The notes under the pieces are model-generated. The model was not told the origin of the DNA. It made no database searches and saw only the letters and a list, made by a program, of their open reading frames with translations. Both the position numbers and the translations under genes were made by a program. This document shows, one piece after another, positions 33,061-41,169 of a stretch of 64,000 bases of DNA. Numbering within the stretch: position 1 is the first letter of the stretch; each line of letters begins with the position of its first letter. The stretch is from Umezawaea sp042738955. Its GTDB lineage: Bacteria; Actinomycetota; Actinomycetes; Mycobacteriales; Pseudonocardiaceae. The stretch lies in contig NZ_JBHYHC010000013.1 in the NCBI RefSeq assembly GCF_042738955.1, positions 50,331-114,330 of the forward strand, written 5' to 3'.

Positions 33061-34506
33061 CTACTCCACGTCGTACCCGGTGGCCGGAATGGAATTGCGG
33101 CCGATGATCCGCGCCAGCACCTCGCCGCTGCGCTTGACCGTCCGCTCCTGGGTCTCGTAGTCGACGCGCACGACGCCGAACCGCTGGCTGTACCCCTCGG
33201 CCCACTCGAAGTTGTCCAGCAGCGACCACGCGAGGTACCCGCGGATGTCGGCGCCCGACTCGATGGCCCGGTGCACGGCCCGCAGGTGGTCCAGCAGGAA
33301 CGCGACGCGCTGCGGGTCGTCGACGCCGCCGTCGTCGGCGACGACGTCGGTGAACGCGGACCCGTTCTCGGTGATCACGATCGGCAGGCCGTCCACGTCG
33401 CGGCCGAGGCGGGTGAGCAGCTCGGCGAACGCGTCGGCGTTCTGCTCCCAGCCGAAGCTGGTCAGCTCGCCGCGCGGGTCCAGCAGCTCGGCGCCGCGCA
33501 GGCCGGGGAACGGGCCGTCGGTGACGACCTCGGGGTCCGCGGCCGGGGCGACGCGCGTCGGGCTGTAGTAGTTCACGCCCAGGAAGTCGATCGGGGTGGC
33601 GATGACGTCCAGGTCGCCGTCCTGGACCACGCGCTGCCAGTCGCCGAGCCACGCGACGTCCTCGACGACGTCGGCCGGGTAGCCCTTGCCGAGCACCGGG
33701 TCGAGGAAGATCCGGTTGTGCAGGCCGTCGACCTTGCGGACGACGTCCTTGGACGCGGTGTCATCGTTGTCGGCCCAGGCCTGGGTGAAGTTCAGGACGA
33801 GGGAGAACTTGTGGTCGTCGGCGGCCTGCTCGCGCATCGCCCGCGTCGCCAGGCCGTGGGCCAGGAGCAGGTGGTGCATGGCCTCCAGGGACGCCTGCGA
33901 GTCCTTCAGGCCGGGCGCGTGGATCCCCTTGTGGTGGCCGAGGAACGCCGAGCACCACGGCTCGTTGAGCGTGCTCCACAGCTTGACCCGGTCGCCGAGG
34001 TGGCCGTGCACGACCTTCGCGTACTCGGCGAACCGGTACGCGGTGTCGCGGTTGCGCCAGCCGCCCTCGTCCTCCAGCCACTGCGGGAGGTCCCAGTGGT
34101 AGAGCGTGGCGACGGGCTGGATGCCCTTGGCCAGCAGCTGGTCCACGAGCCGGTCGTAGAACGCGAGCCCGCGCGGCTCGACGACGCCGTCCGCGGCGGG
34201 CACGATCCGGGGCCACGCCACGGAGAAGCGGTAGGCCGCGAGGCCGAGCCGCTCCATCAGCTCCACGTCCTCGGCGGACCGGTTGTAGTGGTCGCACGCG
34301 GGTTCGCCGTTGTCCCCGTTGAGCACCTTGCCCGGTGTGGCGGCGAAGGTGTCCCAGATGGACGGCGTGCGGCCGTCCGCGGAGATCGAGCCCTCGATCT
34401 GGAACGCGGCCGTGGCCGCGCCCCAGACGAAGTCCGGCGGGAAGCGGAGGGTGTCGACGTCGAGGGCGGTTGCCCCCTCGAGACGGCTCGGGTCGGTCGT
34501 GGTCAT
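33061..34506 (-). CDS. bglC: GH1 beta-glucosidase (cellobiase)
   Basis: 481 residues. It hydrolyses imported cellobiose to glucose; no signal peptide, so cytosolic. Signature FVWGAATAAFQIEGS; acid/base Glu in LWSTLNEPWCSA; nucleophile Glu in IVITENGSAF; aglycone-site AWSLLDNFEWAEGYSQRFGVV. ATG 34506 lies 8-9 bases after AAGGGA; an ATG at 34515 overlapping the cebG stop (ATGA) would add three residues (MTW). Last gene of the cebEFG-bglC operon, as in Streptomyces. Confidence 0.96.
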   Translation of the reverse strand: MTTTDPSRLEGATALDVDTLRFPPDFVWGAATAAFQIEGSISADGRTPSIWDTFAATPGKVLNGDNGEPACDHYNRSAEDVELMERLGLAAYRFSVAWPRIVPAADGVVEPRGLAFYDRLVDQLLAKGIQPVATLYHWDLPQWLEDEGGWRNRDTAYRFAEYAKVVHGHLGDRVKLWSTLNEPWCSAFLGHHKGIHAPGLKDSQASLEAMHHLLLAHGLATRAMREQAADDHKFSLVLNFTQAWADNDDTASKDVVRKVDGLHNRIFLDPVLGKGYPADVVEDVAWLGDWQRVVQDGDLDVIATPIDFLGVNYYSPTRVAPAADPEVVTDGPFPGLRGAELLDPRGELTSFGWEQNADAFAELLTRLGRDVDGLPIVITENGSAFTDVVADDGGVDDPQRVAFLLDHLRAVHRAIESGADIRGYLAWSLLDNFEWAEGYSQRFGVVRVDYETQERTVKRSGEVLARIIGRNSIPATGYDVE

Positions 34507-34511
34507 CCAGG

Positions 34512-35399
34512 TCATCCCTTCAGCGCACCCCGCATGATCCCGCCGACGATCTGGCGGGACAGCAGGATGAAGATCGCGACGACCGGCAGCACCGCGAGGG
34601 ATGCGCCGGCGAGCATGAGCGAGTAGTCGGTGTAGTAGCCGCTGGCGAGCGCCGACAGCGCGACCTGGACGGTCGGGCTGTCGTTGGGGTCGAGCACGAT
34701 CAGCGGCCAGAAGAAGTCGTTCCACGCCGTCATGAACGTGAACATGCCCATGACGGCGGCCTGCGGTCGCACAGCGGGAAGCGCGACGTGCCAGAAGGTG
34801 CGCAACACCGAGCACCCGTCGACCCTCGCGGCCTCGATGAGTTCGTACGGCACTGACTCCTCGCACGCCTGCCGCATCCAGAACACCGAGAACGCGCCGA
34901 TGAGCGCGGGCACGATGACGGCTTGGAGGGTGCCGTACCAGTCGAGGTCGGACATCAGCATGTAGAGCGGGATCACGCCGAGCTGGGCCGGCACCATGGA
35001 GGTGCCGACGACGAGCAGGAACAGGGAGTTGCGGCCCCGGAACCTGAGGCGGGCGAAGGCGAACCCGGCCAGCGCGCCCAGCAGGACGTTGGAGATCGCC
35101 ACGGTGCTCGCGACGATCAGGGAGTTCATCATCGCCAGGGAGAAGTCGACGGTGTCGAACACCCTGGTGATGTTCTCGATCAGGTTGCCCCCCGGCGTCA
35201 GCGGCGGGACGGCCTCCCCCAGCACGGAGTTGTCCTTGCTGGCGACCACGAACGAGAAGTACAGCGGAAACACCGAGGCGGCCAGCACGACCACCAGCAG
35301 CGCGTGCAGGAGCGGTCCGGCGCGGTCGCCGGACGCCTTGCGGCGCTTGGTGCCCCGTCCCGGTCGCACGGCGGGCGGAGCGGTCACGACCGAGACCAC
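34512..35399 (-). CDS. cebG: Sugar ABC transporter permease, CebG-like
   Basis: 295 residues, MalG-type permease with six membrane helices and the ATPase-contact EAA loop EESVPYELIEAARVDGCSVLRTFWHVALPAVRPQ. The C-terminus ends SRQIVGGIMRGALKG. GTG 35399 follows GGGGGAAGCC, ten bases after the cebF stop. Partner of CebF and CebE; no ATPase gene is in the operon, so a shared MsiK-type ATPase elsewhere in the genome is expected. Confidence 0.93.
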   Translation of the reverse strand: MVSVVTAPPAVRPGRGTKRRKASGDRAGPLLHALLVVVLAASVFPLYFSFVVASKDNSVLGEAVPPLTPGGNLIENITRVFDTVDFSLAMMNSLIVASTVAISNVLLGALAGFAFARLRFRGRNSLFLLVVGTSMVPAQLGVIPLYMLMSDLDWYGTLQAVIVPALIGAFSVFWMRQACEESVPYELIEAARVDGCSVLRTFWHVALPAVRPQAAVMGMFTFMTAWNDFFWPLIVLDPNDSPTVQVALSALASGYYTDYSLMLAGASLAVLPVVAIFILLSRQIVGGIMRGALKG

Positions 35400-35409
35400 G
35401 GCTTCCCCC

Positions 35410-36387
35410 TCAGCCCTGGGACGCGATGCGCCGCGCCACCGTGAAGTTGACCCCCGCGACGACCAGCACCACGAGGAAGAGCACCCAGGCGATCGTGGCC
35501 GAATAACCCGCGTCGAACAACCGGAATCCCTTCTCGTACAGGTACATCACCAGGGTCTGGAACTGGCGGTCCGAGCCGCCGGTGCCGGTCGCCGTGCCGC
35601 CGGGGTCGAACAGCTGCGGCTCCACGAAGAGCTGCATGCCGCCGATCGTCGACGTGATCACGGTGAACAGGATCGTGGGGCGGATGCTCGGGACCGTGAT
35701 GGACCAGAAGGACCGCCACCGCGACGCGCCGTCGAGCACGGCCGCCTCGTGCATGTCCTTCGGCACGGACTGCATGGCCGCCAGGTAGATCAGGGCGTTG
35801 TAGCCGGTCCAGCGCCACATCACCATGGAGCTGATCGCCAGGTGCGACGCCCACGTCTCGGCGTGCCAGTCGACCGGGTCGATCCCGACCAGGCCGAGCA
35901 GGTAGTTCACCACGCCGAAGTCCCGGCCGTACAGCTGCGCGAACACCAGCGCCACGGCCGCCACCGAGATCACGTTCGGCAGCAGGACGCCCGCGCGCCA
36001 GAACAGCCTGCCGCGCAGGCCGCGGTCCAGCACGGCCGCCAACCCCAGTGCCGCCAACAGCTGCGGCACGGTCGACAGCACGAACAGGCTCAGCGTGTTG
36101 CCGAGCGCGTTCCAGAAGTTGGCGTCCCCCAAGAGCTTCGCGTAGTTGTCCAGGCCGGTGAAGCCCTGGTCGCCGTCGATGAGCTGCCAGTCGTGCAGCG
36201 ACACCCACGCGGTGTAGAGCAGCGGGTAGAGGCCGAAGATCCCGAACACCACGAAGAACGGGGCGATCACGAGGTACGGCGTGTACCGGTTGTCGAACCG
36301 CGTGAGCGCCCAACTCCGGTTTTCCCGCCCCGACGTGGAACGGAGCGGGGCCGAGGCCCCGCTCCGCTGGTGGTGTTCCGTCGTCAC
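35410..36387 (-). CDS. cebF: Sugar ABC transporter permease, CebF-like
   Basis: 325 residues, MalF-type. A ~35-residue cytosolic tail precedes six helices starting at YLVIAPFFVVFGIFGLYPLLYTAW. The EAA loop is SVPKDMHEAAVLDGASRWRSFWSITVPSIRP. GTG 36387 (VTTEHHQRS) overlaps the cebE stop by 4 bases, which fixes the start. Confidence 0.93.
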   Translation of the reverse strand: MTTEHHQRSGASAPLRSTSGRENRSWALTRFDNRYTPYLVIAPFFVVFGIFGLYPLLYTAWVSLHDWQLIDGDQGFTGLDNYAKLLGDANFWNALGNTLSLFVLSTVPQLLAALGLAAVLDRGLRGRLFWRAGVLLPNVISVAAVALVFAQLYGRDFGVVNYLLGLVGIDPVDWHAETWASHLAISSMVMWRWTGYNALIYLAAMQSVPKDMHEAAVLDGASRWRSFWSITVPSIRPTILFTVITSTIGGMQLFVEPQLFDPGGTATGTGGSDRQFQTLVMYLYEKGFRLFDAGYSATIAWVLFLVVLVVAGVNFTVARRIASQG

Positions 36388-37664
36388 TTGGCGACGTCCT
36401 GCGCTTCCTTCAACGCCTGCGCGAACGCGTCGGACGTGCTCTGCTTGCCCTGCTCCACGCGCGCGAGCGCGTTGCTGAACACCGGCGTCACCTTGGAGTC
36501 CTTGGTGCCGCGGTAGGTCGGCTGGAGGCTCTCGGCCGAGGCGGCGAAGATCTGGCCGACCGGGGCCTTGTTGAAGAAGTCGTTCACGGTCGCGGTGACC
36601 TCCGGGTCCTTGTAGGCCACCGGTTCGCTCGGCAGGTTGCCGGTCTCCTTGAAGATCCGCTTCTGCTGCTCGGGCGCGGTCAGCCACTTGGCCAGCTCGT
36701 AGGCCTCCTTGGGGTGCGCGCCCTGCTTCGGCACGGCCAGGAAGGACCCGCCCCAGTTGCCGCCCGCGCCGGGCGCGGCGGCCACGTCCCACTTGCCCGC
36801 GGCCTCGTCGCCCGCGCCCGCCTTGATGAGCGCCAGCGCCCACGCGGGGCAGGTGGTGGTGGCGAAGGACGCCTGCTTCAGCGCGACGTTCCACTCCTGG
36901 CTGAACGGCGCGACCGCGCCGGTCTGCTTCTTCTCGCCGAGCACGGCCGCGAGCGTGAAGCCCTCGCTGACCTTGGTGTTCTTGTCGGCGATGTAGGAGT
37001 CGTCCGCCTTCGCGAAGTAGCCCTCCTCCGCTTGGTCGAGGATCGCCTTGTAGACGTTCAGCGCCGTGTCGACGAACTTCACGTTCGGCGTCTTGTCGGT
37101 GAAGGTCTGCGCGGTGGCGACGTAGTCCTGCCACGTGGGCCACAGCTTGCCGACCGCCTCGCGGTCGACCGGCAGCCCGGCCGCCTCGAACAGGTCGCGG
37201 CGGTAGCACAGGGCGAGGCTGCCCATGTCCGTGCCGAGCCCCAGGACGAAGTTCCCGTCGTCCGCCGTGCCCTGGTTCCACTTCCACGGCGTCCACTGGC
37301 CCGCGAGGTCCTTGGCGCCGTAGTCCGCGAGGTTCACGAACTTGTCCTTGGACTGGCGGAACTGCGCGACGTTGCCCTCCTCGATGGCAACGATGTCGGC
37401 GGCTCCGCGCCCGCCGGCCAGCTGGGTCGCGAGCTGGGTGTGGTGCTGCTCCATCTTGACCTTGCGCTGCTCGATCTCGATGGTCGGGTGCGCGGCCTGG
37501 TACTCCTTGACCAGGGTGTCGTACCCGAAGTCGGAGAAGACGCCGATGGACAGCTTGACCTTCCCGCCGTCCGCTCCCGCCCCTCCCCCGCAGGCCGCCG
37601 CGCTCGACACGGCCAGGACGGCCACCACGGCCGTCGCCGCCCGACCGGCCAGACTCTTGCTCAT
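36384..37664 (-). CDS. cebE: Sugar-binding lipoprotein of ABC importer, CebE-like
   Basis: 426 residues. The signal peptide ends in lipobox VSSAAAC with the lipid-anchored Cys25. The periplasmic-binding-protein type 1 fold of the MalE/CebE group follows (VKLSIGVFSDFGYDTLVKEYQAAHPTIEIEQ, GNWGGSFLAVPKQGAHPKEAYELAKWLTAPEQQKRIFKETGNLPS). It captures cellobiose/cello-oligosaccharides outside the membrane and delivers them to CebFG. ATG 37664 has a CebR box 40 bases upstream, so the operon is repressed until the sugar is present. Confidence 0.94.
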   Translation of the reverse strand: MSKSLAGRAATAVVAVLAVSSAAACGGGAGADGGKVKLSIGVFSDFGYDTLVKEYQAAHPTIEIEQRKVKMEQHHTQLATQLAGGRGAADIVAIEEGNVAQFRQSKDKFVNLADYGAKDLAGQWTPWKWNQGTADDGNFVLGLGTDMGSLALCYRRDLFEAAGLPVDREAVGKLWPTWQDYVATAQTFTDKTPNVKFVDTALNVYKAILDQAEEGYFAKADDSYIADKNTKVSEGFTLAAVLGEKKQTGAVAPFSQEWNVALKQASFATTTCPAWALALIKAGAGDEAAGKWDVAAAPGAGGNWGGSFLAVPKQGAHPKEAYELAKWLTAPEQQKRIFKETGNLPSEPVAYKDPEVTATVNDFFNKAPVGQIFAASAESLQPTYRGTKDSKVTPVFSNALARVEQGKQSTSDAFAQALKEAQDVAK

Positions 37665-37703
37665 CCATCCTCCTCGACGCGCTCTCCCGCGCGACCCGAC
37701 GTG

Positions 37704-37719
37704 GTGAGAGCGCTCTCAC
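37704..37719. promoter_or_regulatory. CebR-type operator in the cebE promoter
   Basis: GTGAGAGCGCTCTCAC is a perfect 16-bp palindrome with the same AGCGCT centre as the boxes at 31258 and 32671, 40 bases before the cebE start. It differs from those boxes by symmetric GGG-to-GAG changes. Confidence 0.85.
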
Positions 37720-37887
37720 AGTCGACGTGGCGGCGACCGCTGTCAAGCCGGAGCCCCGTTGTCGACATCGTTCCGTAACCTTAGGACCGCTCCCGGTGCC
37801 GTCGCGTGGTGAACGCGACGCTGACGGTGATTTCAGCAGTACGAGGTGGCGGCGGCAGCACCAGTACGGGTGAACTCCGGGTGAACT

Positions 37888-38023
37888 GTGCTCCGAACGG
37901 CCCAGCGGGGCAAGAGGCGGGGGTTGGCCCGGCCCTCGCCCGAGCCAACCCCGCACCCAGGTAGAGGGGCTTCGGGCCCGGACGTGACGCGTGGGAAGAA
38001 GATTAATTTTCTGTTCGGAGCAC
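37888..38023. repeat. Long-range inverted repeat upstream of methyltransferase gene
   Basis: GTGCTCCGAAC (37888-37898) is exactly complementary to GTTCGGAGCAC (38013-38023). Inside lies a second hairpin, GGGGTTGGC against GCCAACCCC at ~37919-37952. The right arm ends 14 bases before the methyltransferase ATG, in an AT-rich stretch (GATTAATTTTCTGTTCGG) likely to hold the promoter. The rest of 37665-38037 holds only the CebR box. Confidence 0.6.
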
Positions 38024-38037
38024 TACGGTCGTCCGCC

Positions 38038-38673
38038 ATGACCTGGCCGACCGACACCCGGACCTCCTACGACACCGTGGCCTCCAGCTACGCCGACCAG
38101 CTGCGCGACGGCCTCTCCGGACTGCCGCACCTGCGGGCCGCGCTGGCGGTGTTCGCGGACGTCGTGCGCGCGGACGGGGGCGGACCGGTGGCGGACGTGG
38201 GCTGCGGGCCCGGTCACGTCACCGCCGACCTGCGCGCGCTGGGCGTCGACGCGTTCGGCGTGGACCTCTCCCCCGGCATGGTCGAGGTGGCCCGGCGGGA
38301 ACACCCCGGCGTGCGGTTCGAGGTCGGCTCCATGACCGACCTCGACCTCCCCGACGCCTCGCTCGCGGGGGTGCTGGCCTGGTGGTCGCTGATCCACGTG
38401 CCGGACGAGGAGGTGCCGGGGGTGTTCGACGAGTTCCGGCGGGTGCTGCGGCCCGGTGGTCGGGTGCAGGTCGGGTTCCACGTCGGCGACGGGTCGCGGC
38501 TGAAGACCGAGGGCTACGGCGGCCACCCGATGAGGGTGCGCGTCCACCGCCGTCGGCCGGAGCGGGTCGCGGACTGGTTGCGCGCCGCCGGGTTCGCGAT
38601 CGAGGCGCAAACGCTGCTGAACCCCGACGAGGAGGTGCCCGGCGCGCTCCTCTTCGCCCGCCTGCCGGGGTGA
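38038..38673 (+). CDS. Class I SAM-dependent methyltransferase
   Basis: 211 residues, methyltransferase-11 type. SAM motif I is VADVGCGPGHVTADL, followed by GVDLSPGMVEVARREHPGVRFEVGSM, LAGVLAWWSLIHVPDEEVPGVFDEFRRVLRPGG. An N-terminal YDTVASSYADQLRDG lid is typical of small-molecule methyltransferases. Substrate unknown. ATG 38038 is the first in-frame ATG. Its stop is 1 base from the convergent TetR stop. Confidence 0.88.
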   Translation: MTWPTDTRTSYDTVASSYADQLRDGLSGLPHLRAALAVFADVVRADGGGPVADVGCGPGHVTADLRALGVDAFGVDLSPGMVEVARREHPGVRFEVGSMTDLDLPDASLAGVLAWWSLIHVPDEEVPGVFDEFRRVLRPGGRVQVGFHVGDGSRLKTEGYGGHPMRVRVHRRRPERVADWLRAAGFAIEAQTLLNPDEEVPGALLFARLPG

Positions 38674-38674
38674 C

Positions 38675-39325
38675 TCAGCCCACCGGGGCGCGGTCGTCGA
38701 GGAGGCCGTCGAGGACGGCGTCGGCGATAGCTACGGCCGAGGCCGGGTCCAGCGGCGCGTGGCCCGTCATCAGCCGGAAGATCGCGGGCCCGAACAGCAC
38801 GTCGATGCCGATCTCGACGTCGGTCCCCGGCCGGATGTCGCCGCGCGCCACGCCCCGGTCCCACAGCTCCCGCACGGCTTGCCGCCGACCGGCGAGGAAC
38901 CGGTCCAGGAACAGGCCCGCGCCGTCCGGGTCGGTCTGCACGTCCGCGATCAGCTGCGCGAAGATCCGGCCCGCCGACGAGGAGTAGAAGGCGCAGACCG
39001 CGACGACCTGCTCGGTGAGGTCCCGGCGGGTGGACCCGGTGTCCGGCCGGGGCACCTCCTGGGCCATGTGGGCGGCGAAGGCGTCGATGGTGACCGCGGT
39101 CTTGTTGGGCCAGTGCTTGTAGATCGTGGCCTTGCTCGCGCCCGCCAGGGCGGCGATCTGGTCCACGGTGACGGCGTTGGGGCCGTGTTCGAGCATCAGG
39201 GCGGTGGCGGCGTCCAGCACCGCCTTGCGGGCGCGGCGGGTGCGCGGGTGCTCCACCGCGGGGGTCTCCGCTCCGGAAGGCGCCGCGGACGTCCTCCCGG
39301 AACGGGGGCCTTCTTGATCGGTCAC
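38675..39325 (-). CDS. TetR-family transcriptional regulator
   Basis: 216 residues. Helix-turn-helix at ~32-75: RKAVLDAATALMLEHGPNAVTVDQIAALAGASKATIYKHWPNK. The C-terminal ligand domain ends with PLDPASAVAIADAVLDGLL, like TetR_C_11/16 types. GTG 39325 overlaps the hydrolase stop by 4 bases, so hydrolase and regulator are co-translated. The likely target is the 34-bp palindrome before the SDR gene two genes upstream (inference). Confidence 0.92.
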   Translation of the reverse strand: MTDQEGPRSGRTSAAPSGAETPAVEHPRTRRARKAVLDAATALMLEHGPNAVTVDQIAALAGASKATIYKHWPNKTAVTIDAFAAHMAQEVPRPDTGSTRRDLTEQVVAVCAFYSSSAGRIFAQLIADVQTDPDGAGLFLDRFLAGRRQAVRELWDRGVARGDIRPGTDVEIGIDVLFGPAIFRLMTGHAPLDPASAVAIADAVLDGLLDDRAPVG

Positions 39326-40026
39326 CGCGCCATACTACGGTCGCCCACCGCGCGGATCGTGTCGACGACCTGGGGCGCGGTGGTCGCCATGAAGTGGCCC
39401 GCACCGGGCGTGAGGTGCACCGAAGCGCCCAGCTCGGCCAACCACCTGCCCGCGTTGGTCCGCCAGTCCGCGGTGAACGGGTCGTCGTCCGACAGGTGCA
39501 CGGTGATCGGCCCGGCCGCCGCGGTGATCGCCGCGGCGTCGACCGCCAGGTCCACCCACGGCACGAGCGCGGGGTACGAGCCGAGGTCGTCCACCGTGAA
39601 CCAGCCCGCGACCGAGACCAGCCCGGCGAACGCGCGGCCCTTTCCGTGCCGGCTCAGGTAGGCGAGCAGCGCCCGGCTGCCGACGCTGTGCCCGACCAGC
39701 AGGGTGCCCGCCCGGTCGTCCCCGACCGCCTTGGCGATGGCCGCCACCATCTGGTCGACGCCCGGAGCGGTCGGCTCGGGCAGCAGCCGCACCACCTTCA
39801 GCCGGACGCCGAGGTCGGCCAGTCGGCGGGACAGCCACGGGTACCAGTCGGAGGTGGGATCACCGCCGAACCGCGGCACGAGCACCACCTGGCGCACGCG
39901 ACGGTCGGGCGTCGCTCCCGCAGTGCCGCCCGGCACGAGGGCGGTGAGGGGCGCGGCGGTCGCGAGCGCGGCCGTCAGGCGGAGCAGGCGACGCCGGGTG
40001 GTGGCCCCGGTCCTGTCGTCGACCAT
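39322..40026 (-). CDS. Exported alpha/beta hydrolase (RBBP9/YdeN-like)
   Basis: 234 residues from ATG 40026. The N-terminus TTRRRLLRLTAALATAAPL is a probable twin-arginine signal. The hydrolase fold has QVVLVPRFGGDPTSDWYPWL, nucleophile Ser in LLVGHSVGSRALLAYL, Asp in HLSDDDPFTADW and His in PGAGHFMATT. The family is of serine hydrolases with few known substrates. A longer reading to 40170 has Arg/Pro-rich, non-coding-like composition. It lies between the SDR gene and the TetR gene. Confidence 0.85.
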   Translation of the reverse strand: MVDDRTGATTRRRLLRLTAALATAAPLTALVPGGTAGATPDRRVRQVVLVPRFGGDPTSDWYPWLSRRLADLGVRLKVVRLLPEPTAPGVDQMVAAIAKAVGDDRAGTLLVGHSVGSRALLAYLSRHGKGRAFAGLVSVAGWFTVDDLGSYPALVPWVDLAVDAAAITAAAGPITVHLSDDDPFTADWRTNAGRWLAELGASVHLTPGAGHFMATTAPQVVDTIRAVGDRSMAR

Positions 40027-40115
40027 CGAGGAGCCTTTCGGAGTGGAACCCGTGGCGATCGCGGGTTCGGCGCGGGGGTCGGTCGGGGGTCGGGGGTCGA
40101 CGCGCGAACAGGCGG

Positions 40116-40961
40116 TCACGACGTGGTCCGGACTGGCTCTTCGTCGACGGCGTCGGTGACCGCGCGCCACGCGTCGAAGTCCGCCTGCGCCTGGTCGAGC
40201 TTGCGCTGGCTGCGCGCGAGGGCGGCACTGCCCAGCACCAGCCGCAGCGGCGGATTGGGGTCCTCGACCACGGTGACGACGGCGTCCGCCAAGCGGTCCG
40301 GGTGGCCGCTCTGGTTGCCGTGCGCGGCCGCCGCGTCGAGGCGGGTGCGCCCGACCGTGGCGGCGTAGTCCTCGACGACCCGCTCGCCGGTGAGCAGCGA
40401 CCCGCCGTCGAGGAAGTCGGTCCGGAACCCGCCGGGTTCGACGATCGTGACCTTGACGCCCAGCGGGGCGGCCTCGGCCGCCAGGGCCTCGGAAGCGCCC
40501 TCCACCGCGAACTTCGTCGCGTTGTAGGCGCCCCAGCCGGACGCGCCGGAGAAGCCGCCGACCGACGAGATCATGACGACGTGCCCCGCCCGCTGCCGTC
40601 GCAGCACGGGCAGGACGGCGCGGGTGACCGCGAGCAGCCCGAACACGTTGGTCTCGAACACCCGGCGGACCTCGGCGTCGGTCACCTCCTCGATCGCGCC
40701 GAGCAGCCCGAAGCCCGCGTTGTTGACCAGCACGTCGATCCGGCCGAACGCCTCCGTGGCGGCGAGCACCGCCCGGTCGATCGAGGCGTGGTCGGTGACG
40801 TCCAGGGGGAGGGCGAGCAGCCGGTCGGGCTCCGGGCCCGTCAGGTCGATCGAGGCCGCGTCGCGCGCGGTGGCGACGACCCGGTCGCCCTTCGCCAGCG
40901 CCGCGCGGGCGATGGCCCGGCCGAGGCCGCGGGACGCTCCGGTGATGAACCAGGTACGCAT
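40116..40961 (-). CDS. Short-chain dehydrogenase/reductase
   Basis: 281 residues, classical SDR. Cofactor motif TGASRGLGRAIA, NNAGFG, catalytic Ser in ISSVGGFSGASGWGAYNATKFAVEG with YxxxK, and PGGFRTDF. It probably uses NADP(H), given an Arg after the glycine motif (TGASRG) and ATARD at the strand-2 end. Substrate unknown. ATG 40961 lies 7 bases from a 34-bp palindrome that must overlap the promoter or leader, so expression is tightly repressible. Confidence 0.93.
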   Translation of the reverse strand: MRTWFITGASRGLGRAIARAALAKGDRVVATARDAASIDLTGPEPDRLLALPLDVTDHASIDRAVLAATEAFGRIDVLVNNAGFGLLGAIEEVTDAEVRRVFETNVFGLLAVTRAVLPVLRRQRAGHVVMISSVGGFSGASGWGAYNATKFAVEGASEALAAEAAPLGVKVTIVEPGGFRTDFLDGGSLLTGERVVEDYAATVGRTRLDAAAAHGNQSGHPDRLADAVVTVVEDPNPPLRLVLGSAALARSQRKLDQAQADFDAWRAVTDAVDEEPVRTTS

Positions 40962-40968
40962 GGATTCT

Positions 40969-41002
40969 CCTTAAGTGAACTGTACGTACAGTACACTTAA
41001 GG
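40969..41002. promoter_or_regulatory. 34-bp near-perfect palindromic operator of the SDR operon
   Basis: Left half CCTTAAGTGAACTGTAC (40969-40985) and right half GTACAGTACACTTAAGG (40986-41002) are complementary at 16 of 17 positions. The ACTGTAC/GTACAGT core is typical of TetR-family operators, and the length could hold two dimers. Confidence 0.88.
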
Positions 41003-41169
41003 CTTCGGTCGGTGCCGGGAAGATGTCGACCACCACCCCGGATCAGAGCCCTGACCTGCTGATTGGCAACTTCCCGCCACCCCGGACATGCCGATGCCCC
41101 GCGCCGTGAGGGACGCGGGGCACCGGGGGCGACGGTCCGCGCTCCCCCGACGGAGAGCGGACCGGGTGG

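Noticed and set aside
32852..33160. Plus-strand 102-residue ORF before bglC
   Set aside because: No ribosome binding site or family, and it runs into the antisense of bglC.
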